Assembly: GCA_002869925.2 (NCBI GenBank)
Contig: NEWT02000034.1
Coordinates: 19,544 to 83,543, forward strand
Direction: 5' to 3'
From: Nitrospira sp. CG24A
GTDB lineage: Bacteria; Nitrospirota; Nitrospiria; Nitrospirales; Nitrospiraceae
DNA length: 64,000 nt
Shown: positions 55,521-63,663 of the stretch, piece after piece
Position numbering within the stretch: the stretch's first letter is position 1
How the letters are laid out: each line of letters opens with the position of its first letter
The notes under the pieces: model-generated
What the model saw: the letters and a program-made list of their open reading frames with translations, nothing else
What the model was told of the DNA's origin: nothing
Databases searched by the model: none
Position numbers and translations under genes: made by a program

Positions 55521-55550
55521 TCCCTTTTCTTTGGCGAGGCTAGTGAGCTT

Positions 55551-55592
55551 GAGGGGTCTCCTGCCTAAGGCGGGGGACCCCTTCGGCGCTTT
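55551..55592 (+). terminator. Terminator after the repeat-protein gene
   Basis: Stem AGGGGTCTCCTGCC / GGCGGGGGACCCCT with loop TAA, then TCGGCGC and TTTTT. Strong GC stem, 30 bases after the stop. Confidence 0.75.
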
Positions 55593-55594
55593 TT

Positions 55595-56110
55595 CTACCT
55601 GCTACGGTTTTGAAGATAGACCGCCTGTAATCCCACAATCGACTTTGCATCCCTGATCGCCCCAGCTTCAATCATCCCGATCGCTTCTGCGAGAGGCATC
55701 TCGATCACGTCGAGGACCTCGTCACGGTCGAGCTGTTGCCGTCCTGTTGTGAGCCCAGTCGCCTTGTAGATGTGGATCACTTCGTCGGTGAATCCGGGCG
55801 CGGTAAAGATACTCGAGAGCAGTTGAAGACTGCCGGCTCGGTATCCTACTTCTTCTTCAAGTTCTCGTGACGCGCAGACTTTGGGGTCCTCGCCAGGATG
55901 AAGTTTTCCCGCCGGGATTTCGTAGATGAATCCTCCTGCCGCATGGCGGAACTGCTTAATCAAGATGACTGTGCCATCGTCTTTCAGCGGCACCACCGCA
56001 GCGGCTCCAGGATGTCGCACGACCTCCAAGTCGACGGTGATACCGTTGGGCAGCGTGACGGTATCGACATTCAAGTTGACGACGATGCCTGTATAGATGT
56101 TCTTCGTCAT
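55595..56110 (-). CDS. Nudix hydrolase, ADP-ribose pyrophosphatase type
   Basis: 171 residues. Nudix box GKLHPGEDPKVCASRELEEE followed by VGY (G-x5-E-x7-R-E-x2-E-E-x-G). The ADP-ribose-family features IYEIPAGKL and a Glu-rich C-terminal helix are seen. The start ATG lies just after a heptamer array downstream of gcvT. Confidence 0.9.
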   Translation of the reverse strand: MTKNIYTGIVVNLNVDTVTLPNGITVDLEVVRHPGAAAVVPLKDDGTVILIKQFRHAAGGFIYEIPAGKLHPGEDPKVCASRELEEEVGYRAGSLQLLSSIFTAPGFTDEVIHIYKATGLTTGRQQLDRDEVLDVIEMPLAEAIGMIEAGAIRDAKSIVGLQAVYLQNRSR

Positions 56111-56118
56111 TTCATTTC

Positions 56119-56204
56119 GTGAGGGGTAAGGCGTGAGGCGTCAGGGGTTCCGATAAACACACACTCCCCACTCGCCTTACGCCTGACGTTTCACGCCTCA
56201 CGCC
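56119..56204. repeat. Inverted heptamer array between gcvT and the Nudix gene
   Basis: On the plus strand TAAGGCG-TGAGGCG-TCAGGGG (56128-56148), a spacer, then CGCCTTA-CGCCTGA-CGTTTCA-CGCCTCA-CGCC (56173-56204). In the gene's direction the TGA stop of gcvT is the end of the first GGCGTGA unit, so array and stop codon overlap. The halves can pair in RNA. Confidence 0.7.
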
Positions 56205-57301
56205 TTCTTGCGCTTATAGAACGGCGGTTTCACCACGATGGCCGGAACCATCTTCCCCCGAATGTCTATGGCGAGAGACGTTCCCGGATTGGCATTGGAC
56301 ACAGGAACGTAGCCCAAACCAATGCCCTTTTGTAGGAGTGGCGAGAGATTGCCGCTCGTGATGTGGCCGATGGGTTGGGAGTTCGTAGGGTCGAGAATTC
56401 TGAATCCGTGGCGAGGTACAGCTTTCTCAACGAGTTCAAAGGCGACGAAACGGCGGGCGACTCCGGCTTGTTTCTGTGCCAGAAGCGCCTGGCTGCCGAT
56501 GAATGTGCCTTTCTGAAAGCTGACAGTCCAGTCCGCATTGGCTTCAAGCGGCGTCGTGTCTTCGCCCATGTCATTGCCATAGAGCAGGTAGCCCATCTCC
56601 AACCGGAGGAGATCTCTCGCGCCGAGCCCAGCCGGCTTCAGTCCCCAGGCTTGTCCCTTGTCGATAAGCAGGTCCCAGAGGCGCCCGACCTTGTTCGCGT
56701 CGATGTACACCTCATAGCCCAGTTCACCGGTGTAGCCCGTTCTGGCCATCAAGCAGGGAAGATCGCCTATCGTCGCATCACAGGTGTGATGGAGCTTGAG
56801 TCCCTCAAGCGTTTTCGCGCCAAGACTCATGAGCAGCTCGCGCGACTGTGGACCTTGAACAGCCACTTGGGACAGTTCGACTGACCGGTCTTCAAGATGA
56901 ACCACCTTGCCCTGGGTAGGCTGGGATTGGAGCCACGACAGGATCTTCTCGCGGTTCGACGCATTCACGCACAAGAGGAACTCGTCCGGAGAAAGCCGAT
57001 AGACAAACACGTCGTCTTTGATGCCGCCGGTTTCGTTGCAGACCATGGAGTACTGGGCTTGAGACACGGCGAGCTTGCCGACATCGTTGGTTGTGACGTG
57101 CTGGAGGAAGGAGGCGGCGCCGGTTCCGGCGATTCGCATCCTTCCCATATGGCTCACGTCGAAGAGCCCGATATGGGAACGAACAGTATAGTACTCGTCT
57201 ACCACACCGCTATACTGAATAGGCATCTCCCATCCAGCGAAATCGACAAGTTTGGCACAACTTGCACGATGTTGCTGGATGAGAGGAGTCTGTCGCATCA
57301 T
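56198..57301 (-). CDS. gcvT: Glycine cleavage system T protein (aminomethyltransferase)
   Basis: 367 residues. Folate-dependent step of glycine cleavage. VDFAGWEMPIQYSG, FDVSHMGRMRIAG, FHAYKNGTG-like absent but ARDLLRLEMGYLLYGND and GNLSPLLQKGIGLGYV present. ATG pair at 57301/57298. gcvH and gcvP are not nearby. FKBP gene 29 bases upstream may be cotranscribed. Confidence 0.93.
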   Translation of the reverse strand: MMRQTPLIQQHRASCAKLVDFAGWEMPIQYSGVVDEYYTVRSHIGLFDVSHMGRMRIAGTGAASFLQHVTTNDVGKLAVSQAQYSMVCNETGGIKDDVFVYRLSPDEFLLCVNASNREKILSWLQSQPTQGKVVHLEDRSVELSQVAVQGPQSRELLMSLGAKTLEGLKLHHTCDATIGDLPCLMARTGYTGELGYEVYIDANKVGRLWDLLIDKGQAWGLKPAGLGARDLLRLEMGYLLYGNDMGEDTTPLEANADWTVSFQKGTFIGSQALLAQKQAGVARRFVAFELVEKAVPRHGFRILDPTNSQPIGHITSGNLSPLLQKGIGLGYVPVSNANPGTSLAIDIRGKMVPAIVVKPPFYKRKKA

Positions 57302-57329
57302 GATTGTGCTGACATACGAGTCGGCTCAA

Positions 57330-57701
57330 TCATCGGACACCGAGCAACTCAACATCGAAAATTAAGGTGGCATTCGGTGGGATAACGCCGCCGGCACCCT
57401 GTGCGCCATAGCCGAGCTTGGAAGGAATGGTCAGCTTTCGCTTCCCGCCAATTTTCATTCCTTTCACGCCCTCGTCCCATCCTTTGATAACTCGCCCAGC
57501 ACCCAGTGGAAATGAGAAAGGTTGGCCTCGGTCTACGGAGCTGTCGAATTTCTTTCCATTTTCTAGCCAGCCAGTGTAATGCACGCTGACAGTCTGCCCC
57601 GACTCCGCCGTTGCTCCGGTTCCGATTGTGAGTTCGACATATTGCAACCCTGATGACGTCGTGACTTCATTCCCTTTGGCACCTGCTTCCTGAAACGGCA
57701 T
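57330..57701 (-). CDS. FKBP-type peptidyl-prolyl isomerase
   Basis: 123 residues, no signal peptide. VSVHYTGWLENGKKFDSS, PFSFPLGAGRVIKGWDEG, LTIPSKLGYGAQGAGGVIPP and LIFDVELL are FKBP active-site elements. ATG with AAAGGAAC. Cytosolic isomerase in front of gcvT. Confidence 0.93.
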   Translation of the reverse strand: MPFQEAGAKGNEVTTSSGLQYVELTIGTGATAESGQTVSVHYTGWLENGKKFDSSVDRGQPFSFPLGAGRVIKGWDEGVKGMKIGGKRKLTIPSKLGYGAQGAGGVIPPNATLIFDVELLGVR

Positions 57702-57847
57702 GACGGTTCCTTTCTCGATCGTCGATCACTCAACGACAATGACAGACGACAACTATGTAGGGTCATTATTGTGCACCGAAAACCCTGCCGACATTTCAGC
57801 CGACAATCCTGCTTGAGTATCCTATGAGCCTGATACCTTCACGTATG

Positions 57848-59062
57848 TTATGTGCGAGAGTCAGGCTCGGAGAAAATAACCACACTCGCTGTGTAGCCAT
57901 GCAGAAAATTGCGTCCTCCGACGGGACCGAGCTCGCCTTGCGCAAAGAATCCTGCTGTCGGGATAGGGCCAAGCCGTTCTTGCACGGCTGCGCTATCGTG
58001 ATGGGGCTGGTTAAAGAGCCCCTCTCCACGTCCGCAACAGCTGAACAAGAGAGCCCCGAGAGGGGGACTGTTACGCCTCGTGCGGTCCGCTGCCAGGAGC
58101 ACATGTAAATCGTCGCTCGCAGACTTCGCATCGCGAAGATGGAACTGCACGGTCTGGCCTTCCTGAACGACATCCCCGATCGCAACGGCTCCAGCCTGCT
58201 GGTCCGCTCCGATCAGGTTCCTGACGAGGAAGTCTCCTCGCTCGAAATGGCTCCCATGCTCGTCGATCACGATGCCCAGATGCAATGCGCGGTGGGCATT
58301 GCGGCGTTGCGGTCCCCCCATGGATTCGAAGACATCCTGGAGCCGTTTCAGGGCCGAGACGCCACCCAATTCATAGATGAGATTTTGCTCCGCTCTCGTC
58401 ACGACAAACCGTTCACCGATCGGACGACACCCTTGTGATGTCACGGTTCGCACGGTGATAGCTCCAGCGAGTTGCACCCCTACCACGCCCCCGTCGAAGA
58501 CCTGATCGTTGAGGAGCAGCCGGTTTTCTCCTGAGTCCTGGCCTCCACCGACAAGGCCTCCGACGACTTTTCCATGGGGGTATCGGTCGGTCATGAGGGA
58601 CAGGACTTCCTGCATCGGCGTAGAAAATGGATCGGCAAAGAGGAGAAAGGTCGAATCGTCGAGCCCAGGTTCCGGCCATCCTGGCATGCGGATTTGGTCC
58701 TGCAGCTGAGAGACGGAGAGCTGCAGAGGAGTCAGTCTGACATCGGGTAGGCATGCCGCCAAGACCGTCATGGCGGCTGCGGTTTCAATCTCTTCGGGCC
58801 CGGCGATGACCCCTTCACCGGAGCAGCCCAGGAACACTTTCGCTCGCAACTCGCTCTGCAGCATCGCCGAAATCATAGAAGCATTGGCCGCATGGTGGAC
58901 CGAAAAGAAGACGAAGGCCAGATCGATGGGAGCCGCGCCAAGTTGCATCGCGATGGCATCCGCGAGGTCGCGAGTGGCAGCTTCGGTATCAGTCTTGCGC
59001 GAGAGTGCGGTCGCGAATTGAAGTGTCGCTGGAGTGGTTGTCCCTGTGGAATGAGTTGTCAT
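57848..59062 (-). CDS. FIST domain sensory protein
   Basis: 404 residues. FIST N domain (AFVFFSVHHA, VFLGCSGEGVIAGPEEIE, VVGGLVGGGQDSGENRLL) and FIST C domain (HLGIVIDEHG, GALLFSCCGRGEGLF and the terminal TAGFFAQGELGPVGGRNFLH). FIST domains bind small ligands, perhaps amino acids. No output domain is attached. ATG 59062. Confidence 0.9.
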   Translation of the reverse strand: MTTHSTGTTTPATLQFATALSRKTDTEAATRDLADAIAMQLGAAPIDLAFVFFSVHHAANASMISAMLQSELRAKVFLGCSGEGVIAGPEEIETAAAMTVLAACLPDVRLTPLQLSVSQLQDQIRMPGWPEPGLDDSTFLLFADPFSTPMQEVLSLMTDRYPHGKVVGGLVGGGQDSGENRLLLNDQVFDGGVVGVQLAGAITVRTVTSQGCRPIGERFVVTRAEQNLIYELGGVSALKRLQDVFESMGGPQRRNAHRALHLGIVIDEHGSHFERGDFLVRNLIGADQQAGAVAIGDVVQEGQTVQFHLRDAKSASDDLHVLLAADRTRRNSPPLGALLFSCCGRGEGLFNQPHHDSAAVQERLGPIPTAGFFAQGELGPVGGRNFLHGYTASVVIFSEPDSRT

Positions 59063-59100
59063 GGTACGAACGTGTTGCCCGTCAGTCGCTGATATATTAG

Positions 59101-59224
59101 CAGGATGCTCGAAAAGGTCGTCCCACAAGGCCGCAGCGAGTGAAGGGCCGACGCGTACTCCCTGGGGTACGTGGAGGGTCTGAACGATGCGAGAACGACG
59201 CTGGCGGACTTTTTCAGCATCCTG
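59101..59224. repeat. Palindromic element family B, copy 3
   Basis: 124 bp. CAGGATGCTCGAAAAGG at the left and CTTTTTCAGCATCCTG at the right, extended by TAG/CTA outside. Inner dyad CGTACTCCCTGGGGTACG. Its right end adjoins the TAG stop codon of the 75-residue gene. Homologous to 26951 and 52549. Confidence 0.84.
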
Positions 59225-59452
59225 CTAGACCCCTGGGTCCATCCGTTCCGGACGGTCCTTCGCCAGCTTCTTATAGTAGCGCCACAAGTAGGAATGGTAG
59301 TCATCGAGTTGCGCCAGGAGATAGTGCAGTTCCGCGGGATCCTGTGTCTCTACGGCATGGGCCATGCGGGTTTGTAAAAACTCAGCGAACGCATTGGTTT
59401 TCCCTAGCGCGGTGATCAGACTTAAGCTGCCGCCGAGTTGGTACTCGTTCAT
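59225..59452 (-). CDS. Small hypothetical protein
   Basis: 75 residues, mainly helical and Leu/Tyr/Asp-rich (ELHYLLAQLDDYHSYLWRYY). Begins MNEYQLGG. Its stop codon TAG abuts a family B repeat. Precedes the FIST gene on the same strand. Not recognised. Confidence 0.55.
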   Translation of the reverse strand: MNEYQLGGSLSLITALGKTNAFAEFLQTRMAHAVETQDPAELHYLLAQLDDYHSYLWRYYKKLAKDRPERMDPGV

Positions 59453-59554
59453 GCTCGTCCTCCAGCTGCGAGAAAGTCGGGAAAGGATAGCGAGGTATGA
59501 GAGAGAAATGCAAGTGAGGGAGTCCTCGGTCTGCAGAGCCCCGGTTCTCCATCG

Positions 59555-60958
59555 TTACTTCGCCTGGTGATCGAGGATGGCGCGGAGTCTGGAGAGGGAG
59601 ATCTCCTCGATGCGATGGCTGTCTCGTCCCACCACGGTTGTCGCCATAGTCAGCGCGTTGAGGATGGCCTCTTCGGTGGCGTCCACCGTGGCGGTGATGA
59701 GCGGATTCAGATGGGTGTCGGCGAGGTGCGTGTGCTGAAACGTCGGTTCTTTTGGGTAGTGCGGAATTGTATTAGCCGTGGAGAATGCCAGCATGAAATC
59801 TCCACTTCCATGGCGCGCGGTGGAGCCTGTGCGCGCCAGCCCCAACGCGGCACGTTTCGCCAGCCGCGTGAGCTGTCGACTATCGAGGGGAGCATCGGTG
59901 GCAATAATGACAATGATCGAGCCCTCGCTTTGGCCAGGTGAGAACGGTGCTGCCATCGCCTGAGGCGCTTCATACAGTTTTCCGACCGGTACTCCACCCA
60001 CAACCAGCTCAGGCCGCCGGCCATGGTTCGCATTGACGAGTACACCGATCGTATACCCGCCCTCAGCCTCTGGTAGCCGCCGCGACGAAGTCCCGATGCC
60101 TCCCTTGAAACCGTAGGACACCATCCCTGTTCCGGCGCCGACCGACCCTTCCTGTACAACCCCAGAGGAGGCACCGTCGAGCGCCTGGCTTACGTCCACT
60201 TCCGAGACATGCCTCCCTTGAATATCATTGAGTCGTCCGTCGTCGCATTCAGCGACCACGGGCGTCAGCGTATCATCGGTAATACCGATTTCCGGATAGC
60301 GCGCGATCATCCAGCTCATCACCCCGTTGGCCACACGCGGCACGTTCAACGTATTGGTGAGGGCAATCGGATACTCCAGAAATCCGGATTCAGTCACCCA
60401 CGCAAGGCCAGTCATCTCGCCGGTTCCATTCAAGACGAACGACCCGGCTGGAACTTTTTTATGCCACACATCGTCGCGAGGGATCACGACGGTCACGCCG
60501 GTCCGCACCGGGCCAAGCCCTGGTTTGAGCGGCCCGTCTCCGGAGATGAGGGTGGTCTGGCCCACAGAGACGCCGGCCACGTCGGTAATCGCGTTGAGCG
60601 GTCCAGGCTCATAGGAGCCGACGACGATTCCAAGGGCACGAGCTCGCACTCGGGGTTCATCCAAACTTGCCTGGGCAGGTACGACGGGAGCGAGGTAGCT
60701 ACAGCCGGCCAGGATCAACAGCAGTATTGCGAGAGGGGCTGTGCTGTTAGGAGCCTGTCCGACACTGGCCGTTCTACTGCGGCGAATGATCCACGACCAT
60801 CTGCGTCGTGCTCGGCCTGAAAAAATCCTCAACGTATTCCAGTGAATACGCTTCCGGTTTTTCCAGGCCTGTAGCCTTGCATCTGGCCGCGCCTTCTTCG
60901 CCTCGTTGCGAAGGCCAATGTCGGACAGGCTCCTAGACCTCAAGGGTCGATCCAACAT
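59555..60958 (-). CDS. P1-family (DmpA-type) peptidase, 5' end altered by a repeat
   Basis: The recognisable part (about 400 residues from PLAILLLILAGCS) has a lipoprotein signal with lipobox LAGC, then ITDVAGVSVGQTTL, the DmpA autocleavage and Ser-nucleophile region GSVGAGTGM, and GVLVNANHG. Self-processing aminopeptidases of this family cleave beta-peptides or D-amino-acid peptides. Upstream of the signal peptide the frame continues through the family A repeat with no ATG, GTG or TTG at the expected start. The ATG at 60958 gives a 70-residue N-terminal addition mostly from the repeat. The native start was probably lost. Confidence 0.7.
   Translation of the reverse strand: MLDRPLRSRSLSDIGLRNEAKKARPDARLQAWKNRKRIHWNTLRIFSGRARRRWSWIIRRSRTASVGQAPNSTAPLAILLLILAGCSYLAPVVPAQASLDEPRVRARALGIVVGSYEPGPLNAITDVAGVSVGQTTLISGDGPLKPGLGPVRTGVTVVIPRDDVWHKKVPAGSFVLNGTGEMTGLAWVTESGFLEYPIALTNTLNVPRVANGVMSWMIARYPEIGITDDTLTPVVAECDDGRLNDIQGRHVSEVDVSQALDGASSGVVQEGSVGAGTGMVSYGFKGGIGTSSRRLPEAEGGYTIGVLVNANHGRRPELVVGGVPVGKLYEAPQAMAAPFSPGQSEGSIIVIIATDAPLDSRQLTRLAKRAALGLARTGSTARHGSGDFMLAFSTANTIPHYPKEPTFQHTHLADTHLNPLITATVDATEEAILNALTMATTVVGRDSHRIEEISLSRLRAILDHQAK
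60750..60933. repeat. Palindromic element family A, copy 3
   Basis: 184 bp. GGAGCCTGTCCGACACTGGCC at the left end, its inverse at the right. On the minus strand the stop TAG of the beta-CASP gene ends at 60933, sharing its G with the element. TA flanks both sides, as for a TA target duplication. It covers the expected start of the P1 peptidase gene. Confidence 0.85.
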
Positions 60959-62330
60959 GGGGAACAGCGACCTCAATGTTTGGGTGTTCTGCCTGAATGG
61001 CCAGAGCCAGGGAGAGCGCTTGTTTCTCTTCCCCATGGACGAGAATGACCTTACTCGGGCTTGGCTGGATGGCGCGCACGTAGGCTAAAAGATCCCGGCG
61101 ATCCGCATGGGCCGAAAGCCCATTGAACTTGACGATCTGTGCCCGGCGTGGAGTGGGCACGCCGAAAATCGGGACGACATCCCACCCTTCGACAAGTTTC
61201 CGGCCGAGGGTATGCTCGGCTTGAAAGCCCACGAAGACGATCACGTTCGCTTCGTCTTGAATCGCGTGTTTGAGATGATGCACGACGCGACCGCCTTCGC
61301 ACATGCCGGAGGCGGAAATGATGACGCAAGGGCCCTTCATGCGGTTCAAACGCTTGCTGTCTTCCGGCGATGAGACAAAGTGGATATAGCGTGAGGCGAA
61401 GGGGTCGCCCGAGGATGTGAAGGTACGGGTAGTCTCTTCATCGTAGCACTCCGGATGGCGGCGAAAGACCTCTGTGGCCCGTGAGGCCAGCGGAGAATCG
61501 ATATAGATCGGAATAGGATCGAGTCGCCCTTCGCCGACGAGCTCCTTGATCCTCATGACCAGTTCTTGGGTCCGTCCAACGGCGAATGCGGGGACGATGA
61601 TCTTGCTCTTGTGAGTCTTGGCATGGATGAGGAGTTCCAGCGCTTTCTGTTTCATGATTTCCCCATCGGCTTCGTGCAGGCGATCGCCGTAGGTCGACTC
61701 AAGAATCAACACGTCGCAGGGCGGAGGGGCTTCAGGGTCTTGAAGGATCGGCATGTGAGCGCGGCCAAGATCTCCACTAAAGAGCACGGTGGTGGTATTG
61801 CCGCGCGCCGCGTATTTCACCCGAATGGCCGCCGATCCCAAGATATGGCCGGCGTCGTGAAAGGATGTGGTCACACGCGGGGCAATCTTGAGCAGATCTC
61901 CGTATCGTGCCCCCTCGAATCGTCGAACGAGCTTACGAACATCCTCGGTATTGTAGAGCGGCTGGACACAGGTTTTTCCCCTCCGCTTCTCCTGCTTATT
62001 GACGTAGCCACAATCGCTCATCTGGACACGAGCTGAATCTTCGAGCATGAGTTCCGTCAAATCGCCAGTTGCTCTAGTGAGGTACACCTTTCCCGAGAAA
62101 CCGTGCTTCTGGAGCACCGGTAAGGCACCGGAGTGGTCGATATGGGCATGGGAGAGTAAGACCGCATTGAGCGACTTGGGGTCGAAGCCAAGATCTCGGT
62201 TCTTCCGGTAGGCTTCATCCCGGCGTCCCTGGAAGAGCCCGCAATCCAGCAGAAGTTTGAAGCCTGGGACTTCCAGCATATGGCGGCTCCCCGTCACTGA
62301 TCGCGCGGCCCCATGGAAGGAGAGTTTCAT
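60933..62330 (-). CDS. Metallo-beta-lactamase/beta-CASP RNA-processing-type hydrolase
   Basis: 465 residues. Zinc motif SHAHIDHSGALP, DAGHILGSAAI, HADRRDLLAY in the C-terminal part and the beta-CASP insert. Related to CPSF-73/YSH1-like nucleases; RNA substrate presumed. ATG 62330 overlaps the LOG gene by four bases. Its stop codon abuts a family A repeat. Confidence 0.92.
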   Translation of the reverse strand: MKLSFHGAARSVTGSRHMLEVPGFKLLLDCGLFQGRRDEAYRKNRDLGFDPKSLNAVLLSHAHIDHSGALPVLQKHGFSGKVYLTRATGDLTELMLEDSARVQMSDCGYVNKQEKRRGKTCVQPLYNTEDVRKLVRRFEGARYGDLLKIAPRVTTSFHDAGHILGSAAIRVKYAARGNTTTVLFSGDLGRAHMPILQDPEAPPPCDVLILESTYGDRLHEADGEIMKQKALELLIHAKTHKSKIIVPAFAVGRTQELVMRIKELVGEGRLDPIPIYIDSPLASRATEVFRRHPECYDEETTRTFTSSGDPFASRYIHFVSSPEDSKRLNRMKGPCVIISASGMCEGGRVVHHLKHAIQDEANVIVFVGFQAEHTLGRKLVEGWDVVPIFGVPTPRRAQIVKFNGLSAHADRRDLLAYVRAIQPSPSKVILVHGEEKQALSLALAIQAEHPNIEVAVPHVGSTLEV

Positions 62331-63175
62331 GATGACGGTACTCCATTGTGGCGGCTGATCAGGTCCCAGGCTTCCTGAGCTGTTTCGGCGTAGCAGAACA
62401 GCTGAAGATCCTTCTGGGCGATGAGCCCGTTCTCAACAAGCCATTGCCAGTTGATCAGACGCTCCCAAAAATCCCGCCCGACCAGCACGACCATGACGTT
62501 TTCGGTCTTGCCTGTTTGGAGAAGCGTCAGCGTCTCGAACAGCTCATCGAGCGTGCCGAACCCTCCGGGAAAGGCGACCAACGCTTTGGCGCGTATTAAG
62601 AAGTGCATTTTCCTGATGGCAAAATAACGAAACTGAAAGCAGAGCTCAGGTGTAATGTAGGGGTTCGGATGCTGTTCGTGAGGGAGAGTGATGTTGAGGC
62701 CGATGGACTTTGCATTCACATCCGCCGCCCCGCGATTTGCGGCCTCCATGATGCCGGGTCCTCCGCCAGTGACGATGACGTAGTCGCAGCGTCCATCGAT
62801 TTGACAGGTCGATGACACCAGTCGTCCAAATTCACGCGCCATGTCATAGTATTTTGAGAGAACAAGTTGTCGCTGACTGATTGCAATCTTGTGCCGGCAC
62901 GTTGAATCCTGTAAGGTTCGAGCGGCCTCCATTTCAGCTACGTGGAGCGCCTGTTTCGCGGCGGCTGGTTCTTGCAGTCTCGCACTGCCGAACACCACGA
63001 TGGTCGATTGGATCCCCTGTTCACGCTGAATCAACTCCGGCTTCAACAGTTCGATCCCGACACGGAGGGGGCGGAGTTCGTCCCGCTGGAGAAACTCTGT
63101 GTCGCGATCGGCAGGAATGTAGGAGGAGGATTCTTCGGGGGTTTTGGTCGTATCTGAATCAGATGGAGAAATCAT
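62327..63175 (-). CDS. LOG family / Rossmann nucleotide-binding protein
   Basis: 282 residues. The LOG motif PGGFGTLDELFE and GGGPGIMEAANRGA are clear. Plant LOG enzymes release cytokinin bases; bacterial members may be nucleotide phosphoribohydrolases. A 110-residue N-terminal extension has no known domain. Coupled to the downstream metallohydrolase gene. Confidence 0.88.
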   Translation of the reverse strand: MISPSDSDTTKTPEESSSYIPADRDTEFLQRDELRPLRVGIELLKPELIQREQGIQSTIVVFGSARLQEPAAAKQALHVAEMEAARTLQDSTCRHKIAISQRQLVLSKYYDMAREFGRLVSSTCQIDGRCDYVIVTGGGPGIMEAANRGAADVNAKSIGLNITLPHEQHPNPYITPELCFQFRYFAIRKMHFLIRAKALVAFPGGFGTLDELFETLTLLQTGKTENVMVVLVGRDFWERLINWQWLVENGLIAQKDLQLFCYAETAQEAWDLISRHNGVPSS

Positions 63176-63233
63176 ACAGGTGCATTATAGCGGGTGCTTA
63201 GACGTCCAGCAATTCTGGACATGACGCCCCGGC

Positions 63234-63662
63234 CTAGAATGGCCAGAACCAAACGATCGGCTCATCTGCGGATTTTCGAGAAAATCCGTAGGCGCGCACG
63301 GTCCACTGGGGATCGAACACCACTTGGAGTTGCTCAGGTGTAATTCCAATCTTGTTCAGCCTCATCGTCGGGGAGTAGGGTAAGAACAGGCGGCCGATGG
63401 CGCCGAAGTCCAGACCCGCGGACTTTGTATCGCTCCAATAATAGAGGGCCACAACCCCGAAATCAGATTCAGTCACCTCATCTGGGGCTCCGATGTGATC
63501 AGCTAATTCTCGTATTGTCGTCTGTCCGACGCGAATAAAGCTGACCTGTTCCGGAGTCAGGACGTCGTTGAGCGTGGCTCGGCGGACACTACATCCAGCA
63601 CAGAGAAGAAGGATGCAGAGCGCACCGACAATGAATCTGACCGAGTGGAAACGCGCTGTCAT
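63234..63662 (-). CDS. BamE-like lipoprotein
   Basis: 142 residues. Signal helix with lipobox CILLLCAGC, then the SmpA/OmlA-type pattern LTPEQVSFIRVGQTTIREL and GAPDEVTES. Start ATG 63662; a TTG at 63674 would overlap the upstream gene. Likely envelope lipoprotein. Paralogue of the gene to its right. Confidence 0.75.
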   Translation of the reverse strand: MTARFHSVRFIVGALCILLLCAGCSVRRATLNDVLTPEQVSFIRVGQTTIRELADHIGAPDEVTESDFGVVALYYWSDTKSAGLDFGAIGRLFLPYSPTMRLNKIGITPEQLQVVFDPQWTVRAYGFSRKSADEPIVWFWPF

Positions 63663-63663
63663 G

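Noticed and set aside
56119..56204. CRISPR or REP element
   Set aside because: Same heptamer logic, too short and without spacers.
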